In this document: positions 28,611 through 37,711 of the stretch, piece by piece
Layout of the letters: the number at the start of each line of letters is the position of its first letter
Numbering within the stretch: the first letter of the stretch is position 1
NCBI RefSeq assembly: GCF_025698545.1
Contig: NC_068577.1
Coordinates: forward strand, 23,329,250 to 23,393,249
Source: Gossypium raimondii
Lineage: Eukaryota > Streptophyta > Magnoliopsida > Malvales > Malvaceae
Reading direction: 5' to 3'
DNA length: 64,000 bases
Made by a program: the position numbers and the translations under genes
Notes under the pieces: model-generated
What the model was told of the DNA's origin: nothing
Databases searched by the model: none
What the model saw: only the letters and a program-made list of their open reading frames with translations

Positions 28611-29220
28611 TTCTAGTGTCACTGATCTTCAAGTGTCAATTTGGTGGTTCTGAATAGGTCTGGTTGTGCGTAGAGCAACCAGTAGGGCGTACTTTACAAG
28701 GATTTGTCCTGCAAGTTGATGCCTGGAACGCTATTAAACACCATCTGATATTAGCATTTGATTGCAGGAAAAAATATAGTATCATTTGAAGGGACGATAT
28801 ATACCAATAATATTCACCATAGATCTATCAAAAATCCTAGGACAAGGTACATATTATATACTACTAGTTAACCTTGACTTCTTAACCATAGCTTCCATCA
28901 CAACCATTTATTTCTTGGTTGCTTCCATGTTAAATTAAAATTTATTTCATGCATCCAGATTTGGAGCGTATCTAATTCTCTTTTGCAGCTTTACTTATCC
29001 AATTAGTCTAATCCTTTCCAACATTTTCTTGTTCATATTTCCTTTATGTCCGAAGCATGTTTAGCCAAGCTCAAAAAGCTTTCCATACTTAAAATCTTGA
29101 GTGCCAATTTCCAATCTTTAGCCTGCTCTCCATTGGCCATTTTTTCCCCATTATAAGTTTTAGACCAGGCTAGAGTTATTAATGAAGGAAAATATGCTTG
29201 TGGTAATGCAAGAGCCTGAG
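28611..29220. repeat. Direct duplicate of 22090-22440, non-coding
   Basis: The block from GTCACTGATCTTCAAGTGTC to GCCATTTTTTCCCCATTATA parallels about 22105-22400, with an extra stretch around 28765-29060. It marks a direct duplication of the intergenic region beside SAUR-E. No open frame is conserved between the copies. Confidence 0.65.
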
Positions 29221-29713
29221 TGTTGCAGCTGAGAGCAACTAACAGCAAATTTCAGCAAGAAACTTGAGTAGCAAGTGTCGTGTCTTGCAGCAAAAACAAG
29301 CAGAAAAAACAAAATAGAACCTTTTCCAAGCAAGAAAAATGAAGAAAGCATTTTTTTAATGAAAGAACTTGATTACATTTTTGTTCATTCATACATCATA
29401 TAAATGGCTTAAAGCCAATACATAGATCAAGCTTCTAGCTTGTCAAAATAGTAGGTTAACCAAAACAATACCTACCACCACTAAGTTTCCTAGTAAATTG
29501 GAATAATAACTTGTACAAATGAATAAAGCTGGTGAACAGCTCAATCACTATCAAGATTACATCAAATATCATTTTATCATAGTTCAAAAAGAACTAGATT
29601 TCATTACATAAACAAAAAAAATTCAAAATGAAGCTAAACACCCTTGCTTTCTCGTGCAAACTGCTGCTTTTGCATGGTGGTCTTCAATGCTGCATGCTAA
29701 CCACCTTTCAACA
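29221..29713 (-). repeat. Copia-2 3' LTR
   Basis: TGTTGCAGCTGAGAGC...CACCTTTCAACA. It differs from the 5' LTR at only a few positions in the first 180 bp (for example TTGC/TTGG, AGTAGC/AGCAGC). Confidence 0.95.
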
Positions 29714-30718
29714 CTCCTCCTTGGTTAGCATGTTGCTAACTCCCATCTTCATTCTTAAGCTTTGAAACCTTGAAACATTAAGAGGTTTTGTCAAAATATC
29801 AGCTAATTGTTCATCAGAACTGCAATGAACCAGTTTTACTTCATGAGCTTGTTGCATTTCTCGAACTGCATGAAGCTTAATGTTAAAATGTTTTGTCCTC
29901 CCATGAAAAATAGGGTTCTTTGCAATTGCAACAGCCGATTGGTTGTCACACATTATCTCTGTTGCTTCCTCTTGTTCAAGGTTGAGGTCGATTAGAATTT
30001 TTCTAAGCCACATGGCTTGATTAACAACTGCAGCAGCTGCTACATATTCTGCTTCTGTAGTAGATTGAGCAACCAGTGCTTGTTTCTTTGAACTCCAACA
30101 AAATACTGCTGAGCCAAGATTAAAAAGATAGCCTGAAGTTCTTCTCATATCGTCTATCGAGCCAGCCCAATCACTGTCACTGTAACCAACCAATTTCAAG
30201 TGTTTTGTTTTGGTATACAGCATTCCATAGCTCAGGGTTCCTTTGATGTATCTGAGAATTCTCTTAGCAGCTTTAAAATGACTTTCATTGCAGCAATGCA
30301 TGAATCTCGAGAGTAAGCTCATAGCATACATTATATCTGGTCTAGTGGCAGTTAAATATAATAAACAACCAACTAGACTCCTATAAGTTGTCTCACACAC
30401 TGGTTCAAAAACACTATGACTGGATAGCCTTTCTCCAACAGCAATTGGTGTGTTGGTGGCTTTGCAATTTTCCATTGAAAATTTGCTGAGAATTTTCATG
30501 GCAAAGGTTTTTTGGCTTAACCAAATTTCTTTCTTTGATTGTGTTACTTCCATGCCTAAAAAATAGGTCATCAACCCCAAATCTGACATTTCAAAATGCT
30601 GTTGCATTTTGGTTTTAAAACTGATCAGCATCTCTTGATCTCCTCCTGTCACCAATAGATCATCAACATATAATGACACAATGAGCTGAGTTTCTGCCTT
30701 GGTCCTTTTGACATACAA
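29708..30718 (-). pseudogene. Copia-2 RT C-terminus and RNase H (open but cut off from upstream pol)
   Basis: A 336-residue open frame begins at YVKRTKAETQLIVSLYVDDL, so it includes the RT catalytic YVDD box. It continues with QKTFAMKILSKFSMENCKAT, RSLVGCLLYLTATRPDI, the RNase H motifs SDSDWAGSIDDMRRTSGY, TTEAEYVAAAA, CDNQSAVAIAKNP and FHGRTKHFNIKLH, and the C-terminus ADILTKPL..GVSNMLTKEEC. All conserved acidic residues are present. A stop just upstream (TAG at about 30724-30726, within SIS*PTLYVK) separates it from the rest of pol. If that stop were read through, the RT-RNase H would be complete. Confidence 0.92.
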
Positions 30719-30724
30719 AGTTGG

Positions 30725-31333
30725 CTAGCTAATACTTCTCTCGAATCCCAGACTGATCAAATAACTGTCAATTCTGCTGTACCAGGCTCTTGGAGTTTGT
30801 TTCAAGCCATACAGGGCTTTGTTCAACTTGTATACCATTTCTTCTTTGCCAGTCACTTCAAAGCCTTGAGGTTGCTCCACATAAATTTCTTCTTCAAGGG
30901 ATCCATTGAGAAATGCTGACTTTACATCGAGCTGATGTATCTTCCACTGCCTTTGTGCTGCTAATGCAACTACCAATCTGATGGTGTCAAGCTTGGCCAC
31001 TGGTGCAAAAGTTTCTAGGTAGTCTAATCCAAACCTCTGACTAAAGCCTTTGACAACCAACCTTGCCTTTAATTTGTTTAAACTACCATCAGCATTCTGT
31101 TTAACTCGATAAACCCATTTAACTCCAATAATTTTCCTGTTTACTGGTCTTTCAACTAAATTCCAAGTCTGATTCTTTTCAATCATGCTGATCTCTTCAA
31201 TCATTGCCTGCTTCCAACCCTCCTGACTTTCTGGCTTCTTCAAAACAACTTGGTTCAGCAATGGCCACTTGTGCTCTTTCATAAACATCACCAATGATCG
31301 AGTTCCTCTGATTGGTTCATCATCCACATCCAT
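30725..31333 (-). pseudogene. Copia-2 reverse transcriptase N-terminal part
   Basis: A 202-residue frame with EEISMIEKNQTWNLVERP, KIIGVKWVYRVKQNADGSLN, KARLVVKGFSQRFGLDYLET, FAPVAKLDTIRLVVALAAQ, HQLDVKSAFLNGSLEEEIYV and KALYGLKQTPRAWYSRIDS. These are the fingers and palm of a copia RT, including the first catalytic Asp in QLDVKSAF. It ends at an in-frame stop (about 30724) a few codons before the next frame (30718-29708) resumes with the YVDD part. Confidence 0.92.
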
Positions 31334-31701
31334 TTCAAATGTGTCTTGATCAGTTCCAACTTGATCAGATGCAAGTTCTTCAGTTACTGCCTCTGGTTCA
31401 TTTTTATCCCAGTTCTAGCATGCCTTCTCATTGAACACAACATCTCTGCTCACAAGGATCTTATTTGTGGAAGGTTCCAACATTCTATAGCCCTTTTTAA
31501 CTGCACTATAGCCTATCAGAATCCCTGCTTGAGCTCTTTTATCCAGCTTTCCTCTTTTCACAGCTGGAACTTGTACATAACATATGCAACCAAAGGTTCT
31601 GAGATGAGCCAGTGATGGCTTGAACCCAAACCAAGCTTCAAATGGAGTTTTCTGAGCTAGGGCCTTGGTTGGAAGTCTATTTTGAAGATAGACTGCAGTG
31701 T
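31334..31701 (-). pseudogene. Copia-2 integrase C-terminal region and linker, broken
   Basis: Minus-strand sequence between the integrase and RT frames. It encodes recognisable copia segments in more than one frame, including TAVYLQNRLPTKALAQKTPF, PSLAHLRTFGCICYVQVP and GYSAVKKGYRMLEPSTNKI. At least one stop is visible (near 31416-31418). Confidence 0.8.
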
Positions 31702-32538
31702 TTACTGCTTCAGCCCACAGGGTTTTAGGCAGATTTTCTCAAACAAGAGGCACCTTGCCATATTCATCAAACTTCTGTTTTTTCTTTCACTAACCCCATT
31801 TTGTTGAGGTGTATAAACATTTGTAAGCTGGTGTTTAACCCCTGCATTCTCACAGTAAGCTTGAAACTGAGCTGAGGTATACTCAGTTCCATTATCTGAC
31901 CTTAGTGTCTTAAGTTTGCAGCCAGCTTCAGTCTCTACAGCAACTTTAAACTTTAAAAACACATGAGCCACTTCTGATTTATGTTTCATAAAATAAATCC
32001 AGCAGTATCTTGTATGATCATCTATAAAAAGAATAAAGTACCTGTTCCCATTAAGAGATTCGGTCTTCATTGGTCCACACACATCAGTGTGCACAAGCTG
32101 CAACTTCTCTGATGCTCTCCATGCTGTGTTTACAGGAAATGGCAACCTTGCTTGCTTTCCATGTTGACATACTTCACAAATTTCATCACTTTTCACTGTT
32201 TTGATGAAATTTTCAGCCAACTCTTCATTAATCATCTGAGCCATTGATTTGAAGTTAACATGTCCAAGCCTCTGGTGCCATAGCTTGGAATCATCAATAG
32301 AGGCAATACAGGCTGAATGTGAGTCATTTGGCCATTCCACTTCAAAGCACTTGTCAGTCATAGTGACTGTCATGAAATTTGATCCATTTGGATCAAAAAT
32401 TTGGCATTCTTTCTGCTTGAACACAACTGAGTATCCTTTTTCTAGCAGTTGAGCTATGCTAAGAAGGTTTCTGTCAATCTCAGGCACTAATAGCACATTA
32501 GAGATGACTTTGATGCCTGCAGGAGTGTATATCTGCAC
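31702..32538 (-). pseudogene. Copia-2 integrase (zinc finger and catalytic core)
   Basis: A 278-residue frame. The pre-integrase stretch is NLLSIAQLLEKGYSVVFKQK. The HHCC zinc finger follows, LWHQRLGHVNFKSMAQM then CEVCQHGKQARLPF. The DDE core shows LQLVHTDVCGPMKTESLNGN, FILFIDDHTRYCWIYFM, TLRSDNGTEYTSAQFQAYC and VYTPQQNGVSERKNRSLMNM, so the D, D and E positions are all present. It runs out of frame after FEKICLKP. This is the best-preserved integrase in the window. Confidence 0.93.
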
Positions 32539-32707
32539 ATCCCTTTTCTTCAGCCTTTATAAACTGACCATTTCCAATTTTTACTTTGGTTTTACAAGCT
32601 CTGTCCAAAGTTTTGAAAATGGTTACATCTGGTGACATGTGATTTGTGCATCCACTGTCCAACAACCAGCCTTTTGAGCTTTTCTTCTGGTTTGCTGAGC
32701 ATGACAC
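32498..32707 (-). pseudogene. Copia-2 protease
   Basis: The frame contains KGWLLDSGCTNHMSPDVTIF, the copia aspartic protease active site with intact DSG, then KVKIGNGQFIKAEEKGC before shifting frame into the integrase reading frame at about 32530. Compare Copia-1, where the Asp is Gly. It is separated from gag by a stop near 32746. Confidence 0.9.
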
Positions 32708-32745
32708 AGCAAAAACTTGTTCTTCATGATCACTGGTGTCCTCAG

Positions 32746-33654
32746 CTACTCGAGCTTCACCTTTTGTTGCTGAAATTGGTTCTGTCTCGGTTTGCTTTTA
32801 TTTTTGCAAACCTTTTCCACATGCCCTTTCCTTTTGCAATGTTGACATACAAGATCTCGGTCCGAACCAAAGAATCGCTTGGATGACCAATCGCTTTTGC
32901 AAGATCTCTGTGGTTGATCTCTTTTCCTTGTGCTTTCAGACCTTGACTTGTCCCTCCAAGTCTTTTTACCTTTATGAGCAAAGGTGCTCGATGTTGGCTT
33001 GGCTTTGGCTTGGAAAGCTCCTTCTTGGTGCTCTTCTAGTCTGCTGGCCCTTCTTTGCTCTTGTGCATACAAGGCATTGATTAACTCAGTTAGGGAGATG
33101 GTTGTCAAGTCCCTTGAGTCTTCGAGAGATGAGATTTTTGCCTCATACCTCTCAGGTAATGTGGATATGACTTTTTCCACTATTCTGGCTTCACTGAACT
33201 GCTCTCCTAGGAGCCTTATGCTGTTCACAACAGCCATAATTCTGTCTGAATACTGCTTGACTGTTTCTTCTTCTTTCATCTTGAGATTTTCAAAGTCCCT
33301 TCTCAAGTTGAGAAGCTGTTGTTGCCTTGTTCTCTCAGTCCCTTGAAACTCTTCTTTCAGCTTGTCCCAAGCCTCCTTTGGTGTTTCACAAGCCATGATT
33401 CTTGTGAAAATCACATCTGAAACACAGTTTTGTATGCATAACATGGCCTTGTGCCTTTTTGTTCTTTCATCAGCATGTTGCCTCATTTGAGCAACTGTTG
33501 GATTTGCTCTGAGAGGTGCTGGCTCAGCATCTGAATTGACTACCTCCCATAGGTCGAATGCTTGTAGGTAAGTCTTCATTTTGACTACCCAAATATGAAA
33601 TCCTTCTCCATTGAAAGTTGGTGGTGCAGCTGGTGAAAAAGCTGATGAAGCCAT
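32746..33654 (-). CDS. Copia-2 gag (capsid-nucleocapsid), full-length open frame
   Basis: A 302-residue frame opens MASSAFSPAAPPTFNGEGFH 56 bp inside the 5' LTR. It carries the UBN2-type gag domain (VKMKTYLQAFDLWEVV, KLKEEFQGTERTRQQQ, LRRDFENLKMKEEETVKQYS, EKVISTLPERYEAKIS, TELINALYAQEQRR) and a CCHC zinc knuckle CQHCKRKGHVEKVC near residue 275. Copia gag forms the particle and packages RNA. It is continuous from start to knuckle, unlike Copia-1, and ends at a stop just after the knuckle rather than reading on into protease. This stop may be a mutation, since most copia elements have a single gag-pol frame. Confidence 0.9.
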   Translation of the reverse strand: MASSAFSPAAPPTFNGEGFHIWVVKMKTYLQAFDLWEVVNSDAEPAPLRANPTVAQMRQHADERTKRHKAMLCIQNCVSDVIFTRIMACETPKEAWDKLKEEFQGTERTRQQQLLNLRRDFENLKMKEEETVKQYSDRIMAVVNSIRLLGEQFSEARIVEKVISTLPERYEAKISSLEDSRDLTTISLTELINALYAQEQRRASRLEEHQEGAFQAKAKPTSSTFAHKGKKTWRDKSRSESTRKRDQPQRSCKSDWSSKRFFGSDRDLVCQHCKRKGHVEKVCKNKSKPRQNQFQQQKVKLE

Positions 33655-33710
33655 GGTTTCTAGTACTAAACTGCAACAGGTCCTCTAAGAAGATGGCTCT
33701 AGATACCAAT

Positions 33711-34202
33711 TGTTGGAGCTGAGAGCAACTAACAGCAAATTTCAGCAAGAAACTTGAGCAGCAAGTGTCGTGACTTGCAGCAAAAACAAGCAGAAAAAAC
33801 AAAACAGAACCTTTTCCAAGCAAGAAAAATGAAGAAAGCCTTTTTTGAATGAAAGAACTTGATTACAGTTTTGTTCATTCATACATCATATAAATGGCTT
33901 AAAGCCAATACATAGATCAAGCTTCTAGCTTGTCAAAATAGTAGGTTAACAAAAACAATACCTACCACCACTAAGTTTCCTAGTAAATTGGAATAATAAC
34001 TTGTACAAATGAATAAAGCTGGTGAACAGCTCAATCACTATCAAGATTACATCAAATATCATTTTATCATAGTTCAAAAAGAACTAGATTTCATTACATA
34101 AACAAAAAAAATTCAAAATGAAGCTAAACACCCTTGCTTTCTCGTGCAAACTGCTGCTTCTGCATGGTGCTCTTCAATCTGCATGCTAACCACCTTTCAA
34201 CA
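33711..34202 (-). repeat. Copia-2 5' LTR
   Basis: TGTTGGAGCTGAGAGC...CACCTTTCAACA, next to a tRNA-Met type primer-binding site (minus strand TGGTATCTAGAGCC, about 33697-33710). Confidence 0.95.
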
Positions 34203-34580
34203 CTGAGCCCTCATTGTCCCCTTCCAATCTTTTTCCCAGTCATGGATTGTCTATTATCTAATTTGTAGGGCACACTGTTTTGCCAACAGACAACAGTATG
34301 AATTTTCAGCCCTAATATTGATTTGTAAGCATTGGCCGTTTGGGGACAATACCATGTGACACCCTCTTGAACAATGTCCTAACCCCACCAGAATACATGG
34401 TAACCACTCAATCTGCAATTCATTAATATCCTATATACATTCTTCCATCTATATATACAACTGCATTATCCACATCATAACCAAGGAATTCTCACATCCT
34501 CCTCTACAAGAAAATCTTACCATTCATCTTTTTGAGTCTTCTCCATTATTATTCTTCATACTCAAAAGTTACTAACAGAA
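34203..34580. other. SAUR-G upstream region
   Basis: Holds the CTGAG duplication of Copia-2, a stretch with GGATTGTCTATTATCTAATTTGTA (also seen near 15865), and, from 34430, the promoter block shared with SAUR-E (ATTCTTCCATCTATATATACAACTGCATTATCCACATC). In place of TATAAAC, SAUR-G has TATATATA at about 34451-34458. Confidence 0.5.
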
Positions 34581-34877
34581 ATGGCTATCCATGTGCCAAG
34601 AATTATGCATGCTAAGCAGATTCTTAGTCATTCTAAACTGTTTGCAAATCCATCAGCCTCGAACTCAATGGATGTTCCCAAAGGATAAATTGCAGTGTAT
34701 GTTGGGGAGAGCCAAAAGAAAAGATTCATAGTTCCAATCTCATTCTTGAATCAGTCTTCATTTAAGAAGTTGTTAAGCATAGCTGAGGAAGAATTTGGAT
34801 TCAATCATCCAATGGGTGGTCTCACAATTCCTTGCAGAGAAGAGGTTTTTGTTGATCTCACATCAAGCTTGCACTAG
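34581..34877 (+). pseudogene. SAUR-G, SAUR with premature stop
   Basis: Same length (98 codons plus stop) and promoter as SAUR-E. The start MAIHVPRIMHAKQILSHSKL and the linker are open, but the codon that is TAC in the conserved GYFAVYVGE of SAUR-E reads TAA here (GGATAAATTGCAGTG at about 34683), stopping translation after about 35 residues. The rest of the frame is intact ([48 protein letters not shown]). A 60-residue product from a downstream start would lack half the core. It is a recent pseudogene, since nothing else has decayed. It is the direct duplicate of 20750-21470. Confidence 0.92.
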
Positions 34878-35196
34878 TAGCCAACTGATAAAAGAAATTT
34901 AATCAGCTGATACAAATTTTGACCATTGATGTACTTCCTTCTATTCGATTGGTAGAAAGAGATGATTCAAATGTATACTCTTCTGAGAAACTATTTTAAT
35001 ACAAATTACAGCGGTTCTATTCTCAAAATTTCCTCTTGTTAAATACATTGTTCAGTTCATATTGCTCCTTCACATTAGTTTGGAGGCAATACGATGTGAT
35101 TCCTCAGACCATGTCTTTTAAAGATTTTTCCATTCAAATTTCTTTTCCACCACCCATTCAACCTCAGTTTCCACAAACCATTTCTAATCCTCTCTC

Positions 35197-35204
35197 TATA
35201 AATA
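35197..35204 (+). promoter_or_regulatory. TATA box of SAUR-H
   Basis: TATAAATA in CCTCTCTCTATAAATACACATTC lies 106 bp before the ATG. The related orphan promoter at 13800-14090 has CATAAATA at this place. Where SAUR-A has TGTCTC, SAUR-H reads ATGTCTTTT, so the auxin element is lost by one base. Confidence 0.65.
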
Positions 35205-35309
35205 CACATTCTAAGAACAACTTGCCCACTGTCAAAGCTTTCCCAGCCAAGCCGGTTACATTTCTTCTAGCTACTACACCTAAGAAGAGTCTACATTCAC
35301 TGGGAAACC

Positions 35310-35600
35310 ATGGGGTTTCGCTTGCCAAGAATTGTTAAAGCTAAGAGTCTAAAACAAACTCTTTCATTTTTGGAGAAGACAGTGGTGCCCAAAGGCCACT
35401 TTGTTGTTTATATGGGAGAAGCTGATGAAAAGAAGAGATTCGTTCCCCAATTTCATTTCTGAACCATCCTTCCTTCCAAAAGTTGTTGAGTGAAGCTAAA
35501 GAAGAATACGAATTCGATCATCCAATGGGAGCTCTAACAATCCCCTACAGTAAAGAAGCCTTCCTTCCTTGATCTGATCGGCAATTTCCAAAGCTCATGA
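35310..35600 (+). pseudogene. SAUR-H, SAUR broken by a 1-bp deletion
   Basis: It opens as a normal SAUR ([40 protein letters not shown]). It loses its frame after RFV, where GTTTCCCCAATTTC in paralogue SAUR-B reads GTTCCCCAATTTC, and hits TGA within six codons. Further on the frame would be [20 protein letters not shown] and [17 protein letters not shown], with the conserved Cys of IPC changed to Tyr and a small duplication (CCTTCCTTCCTT) near 35570. The old stop is the TGA at 35598-35600. It is the inverted counterpart of SAUR-B (16226-16438), but here the N-terminus and promoter are kept. Confidence 0.9.
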
Positions 35601-37711
35601 AAGTTGGATTTGAAAATGGCTAACCAAGCAAACATTAACTCTCTTTAACTCAACAGACAAATGCAAGTATTTTTTTACATACGAAGCAAGTGTAATTGGT
35701 GGATTGTTTTATGCTATCCCTTGCTGTTGTGAACTTCATTTATAATCACTCTACAAATGAAAAGAGAAACAAAAATTCTTATTATCCAACATATTCTTGT
35801 CATTGATATTTTTACTTTGACTAGTTTTATTTCACATCTAATTTATGCTTGTAGGTGAATGATATAATTTACCAGACACATTCTTGTCATTGATATTTTT
35901 GGTTTGACTAGTTTTATGCTTCCACTTCAACATTACAAATTAGAAAATAGACAATCCAAGGTGAGGAAAAATGGGTAGGTGACAGTTAATGCTAGATGTA
36001 GATGTAGAACTACGTAACTCAAGGCAAAGGGAAAGTTTGGTCTTTGATGTGGATCTTTATTGAAGAAGTATTAACACCTTCATTAACCTATATTCTATCT
36101 TGGTTATAAAATTGAAGTTGTAAATTAAGGCTAATCTGAAGTAAAAAGAGAAATGCATGCAGATGAATCACTTTGATGAGCTATCTACCTAAAAGGCTTG
36201 AAGTCAGAAATCCTAAACAAGGGCACCAGTTGTAGTAAGTGCTATGAGCATGACATTGTTCATGAGATTGTCTTAAGATCGAAAGATCGAGACCAAAAAT
36301 AGTATTATTATCCAATCCATTGATAGACATTTGTACAGTCAAATTAGAAGGAAAGGTAGCGAAAAGATATAAGAGAGGAAAAGAAACCCTTGTAGTCAAG
36401 AAGCTTTCATTGATCTCACTTTCATCCGCAAAGCTCATGAGAAGAAATGATGTGAAAATTGGGTAACCAAGCAGAGATTGATTGATATTTAGCTCAACCA
36501 ACACCTCGCATTTTTATATGTAGGAAGCAAGTGTATAAGGTGGATTGTTTCTCGCAACCCCATGCCCTTGCCAACTAAATTAAATGTTGTAACCAATACA
36601 TAAATTAATGCTAAATTTCTTTCGGAGAAGAAGCTCTTTCGTTTCATGAATATGTTTGTGATGTTGTGTTTGAGTCAAAATCTAATTTCCAAGTTCAAGC
36701 CTTTTATTTCACATGTCGGCCCATCATTTATGACCTAGCCTATGATCCGCCACTCTTGATTAAAAAGGGTTGTAGGCATTTACAAGACCTATTTGCACGA
36801 AGTTCAACTTATTTCATTATAAAAGTTCTCATTTTAGGAATATTGCGTTCATACCTATTTCTTTGCTTTCATAGGTTTCTACCATGATGGCATGATATTG
36901 GCCTAGGCGGGAGCATACAAGGTGAGGAAGTACTTAAAACTACGTTTCCTATGAACTTCATGCATATAACATGCACTTGTTTCTCACCTTCCTTTAGACC
37001 TCTTTCTTTGGCGATCGCACACTTCGAGATAAAATCTAGGACATGATGTATACAAATTCTATGTTCCGACACTAAATTAAGTAAGGCTTGCATTACTAGA
37101 AACTAGTTGAGGATTGGCTTTTATATTTAGACTAGAAAACTCTCTGTTCCCTTTGTTGCACATGGTAGCTAAGTAGCATGTATATTTTAGTTCAAGTTTA
37201 CTGTAATTGATTGGTCTTCGAGAAAAAAGTTCAGACGCTATGCCTATAACTTACGTTAGATGCTTTTTTTTTTCTTTTTGCATTCTTTTTTTTGTCCATG
37301 AATAAATCATTTAACAAATAAATATTCAGGTCAACTAAAATGAAAGATTTTTCTTCTAATCCATCGATCTCTGTAGTCTATCTTTGGTGACAATGGAGGA
37401 TTATCCTAATATCATTCTTTACAAGACTTGTTAGTGCTACTATTCAATTTCAACCAATGATGTCTTGAATATTGAGAAACTGAGGCTTTCTTCACTTTTG
37501 AAAGCACAAATTGAACAATGCACATGGATTGGCAACTAGTTTCATTCCCTGTTCAACACAGACATAGAACAAATGGTAAAAGCATCTCTGACATAAATTT
37601 TTAGTCTTTGATTCTAATAATCAGCAAACATGTAGGGCTTCACATACCGATTCCTTTTGCTGCTCACCACTCTCAACTTTATGTGATATGCCTAATAATG
37701 TCATTATCTTC
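35601..37711 (+). repeat. Right arm of the second inverted duplication (non-coding tail of SAUR-H)
   Basis: Reverse complement of 14097-16225 with few differences over about 2.1 kb. It ends at 37711 (..ATGTCATTATCTT), exactly where retrotransposon sequence starts (CAATCTTGATGG...). The tail block 37385-37690 is also related to 13480-13790 and to 16490-16790 inverted. No gene seen. The frame at 36181-36504 is the mirror of the unsupported one at 15378-15635. Confidence 0.82.

Larger units (their letters stand above)
29221..34202 (-). mobile_element. Copia-2, near-complete Ty1/copia retrotransposon
   Basis: LTRs of 493 bp (29221-29713) and 492 bp (33711-34202) are nearly identical. The target site CTGAG is duplicated perfectly (29216-29220 and 34203-34207). 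On the minus strand the order is primer-binding site TGGTATCTAGAGCC next to the right LTR, gag, protease, integrase, RT, RNase H, then a polypurine tract CCAAGGAGGAG before the left LTR. It is the same family as Copia-1 but better preserved, with only a handful of breaks. It is inserted in the non-coding sequence between SAUR-F and SAUR-G. Confidence 0.97.
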
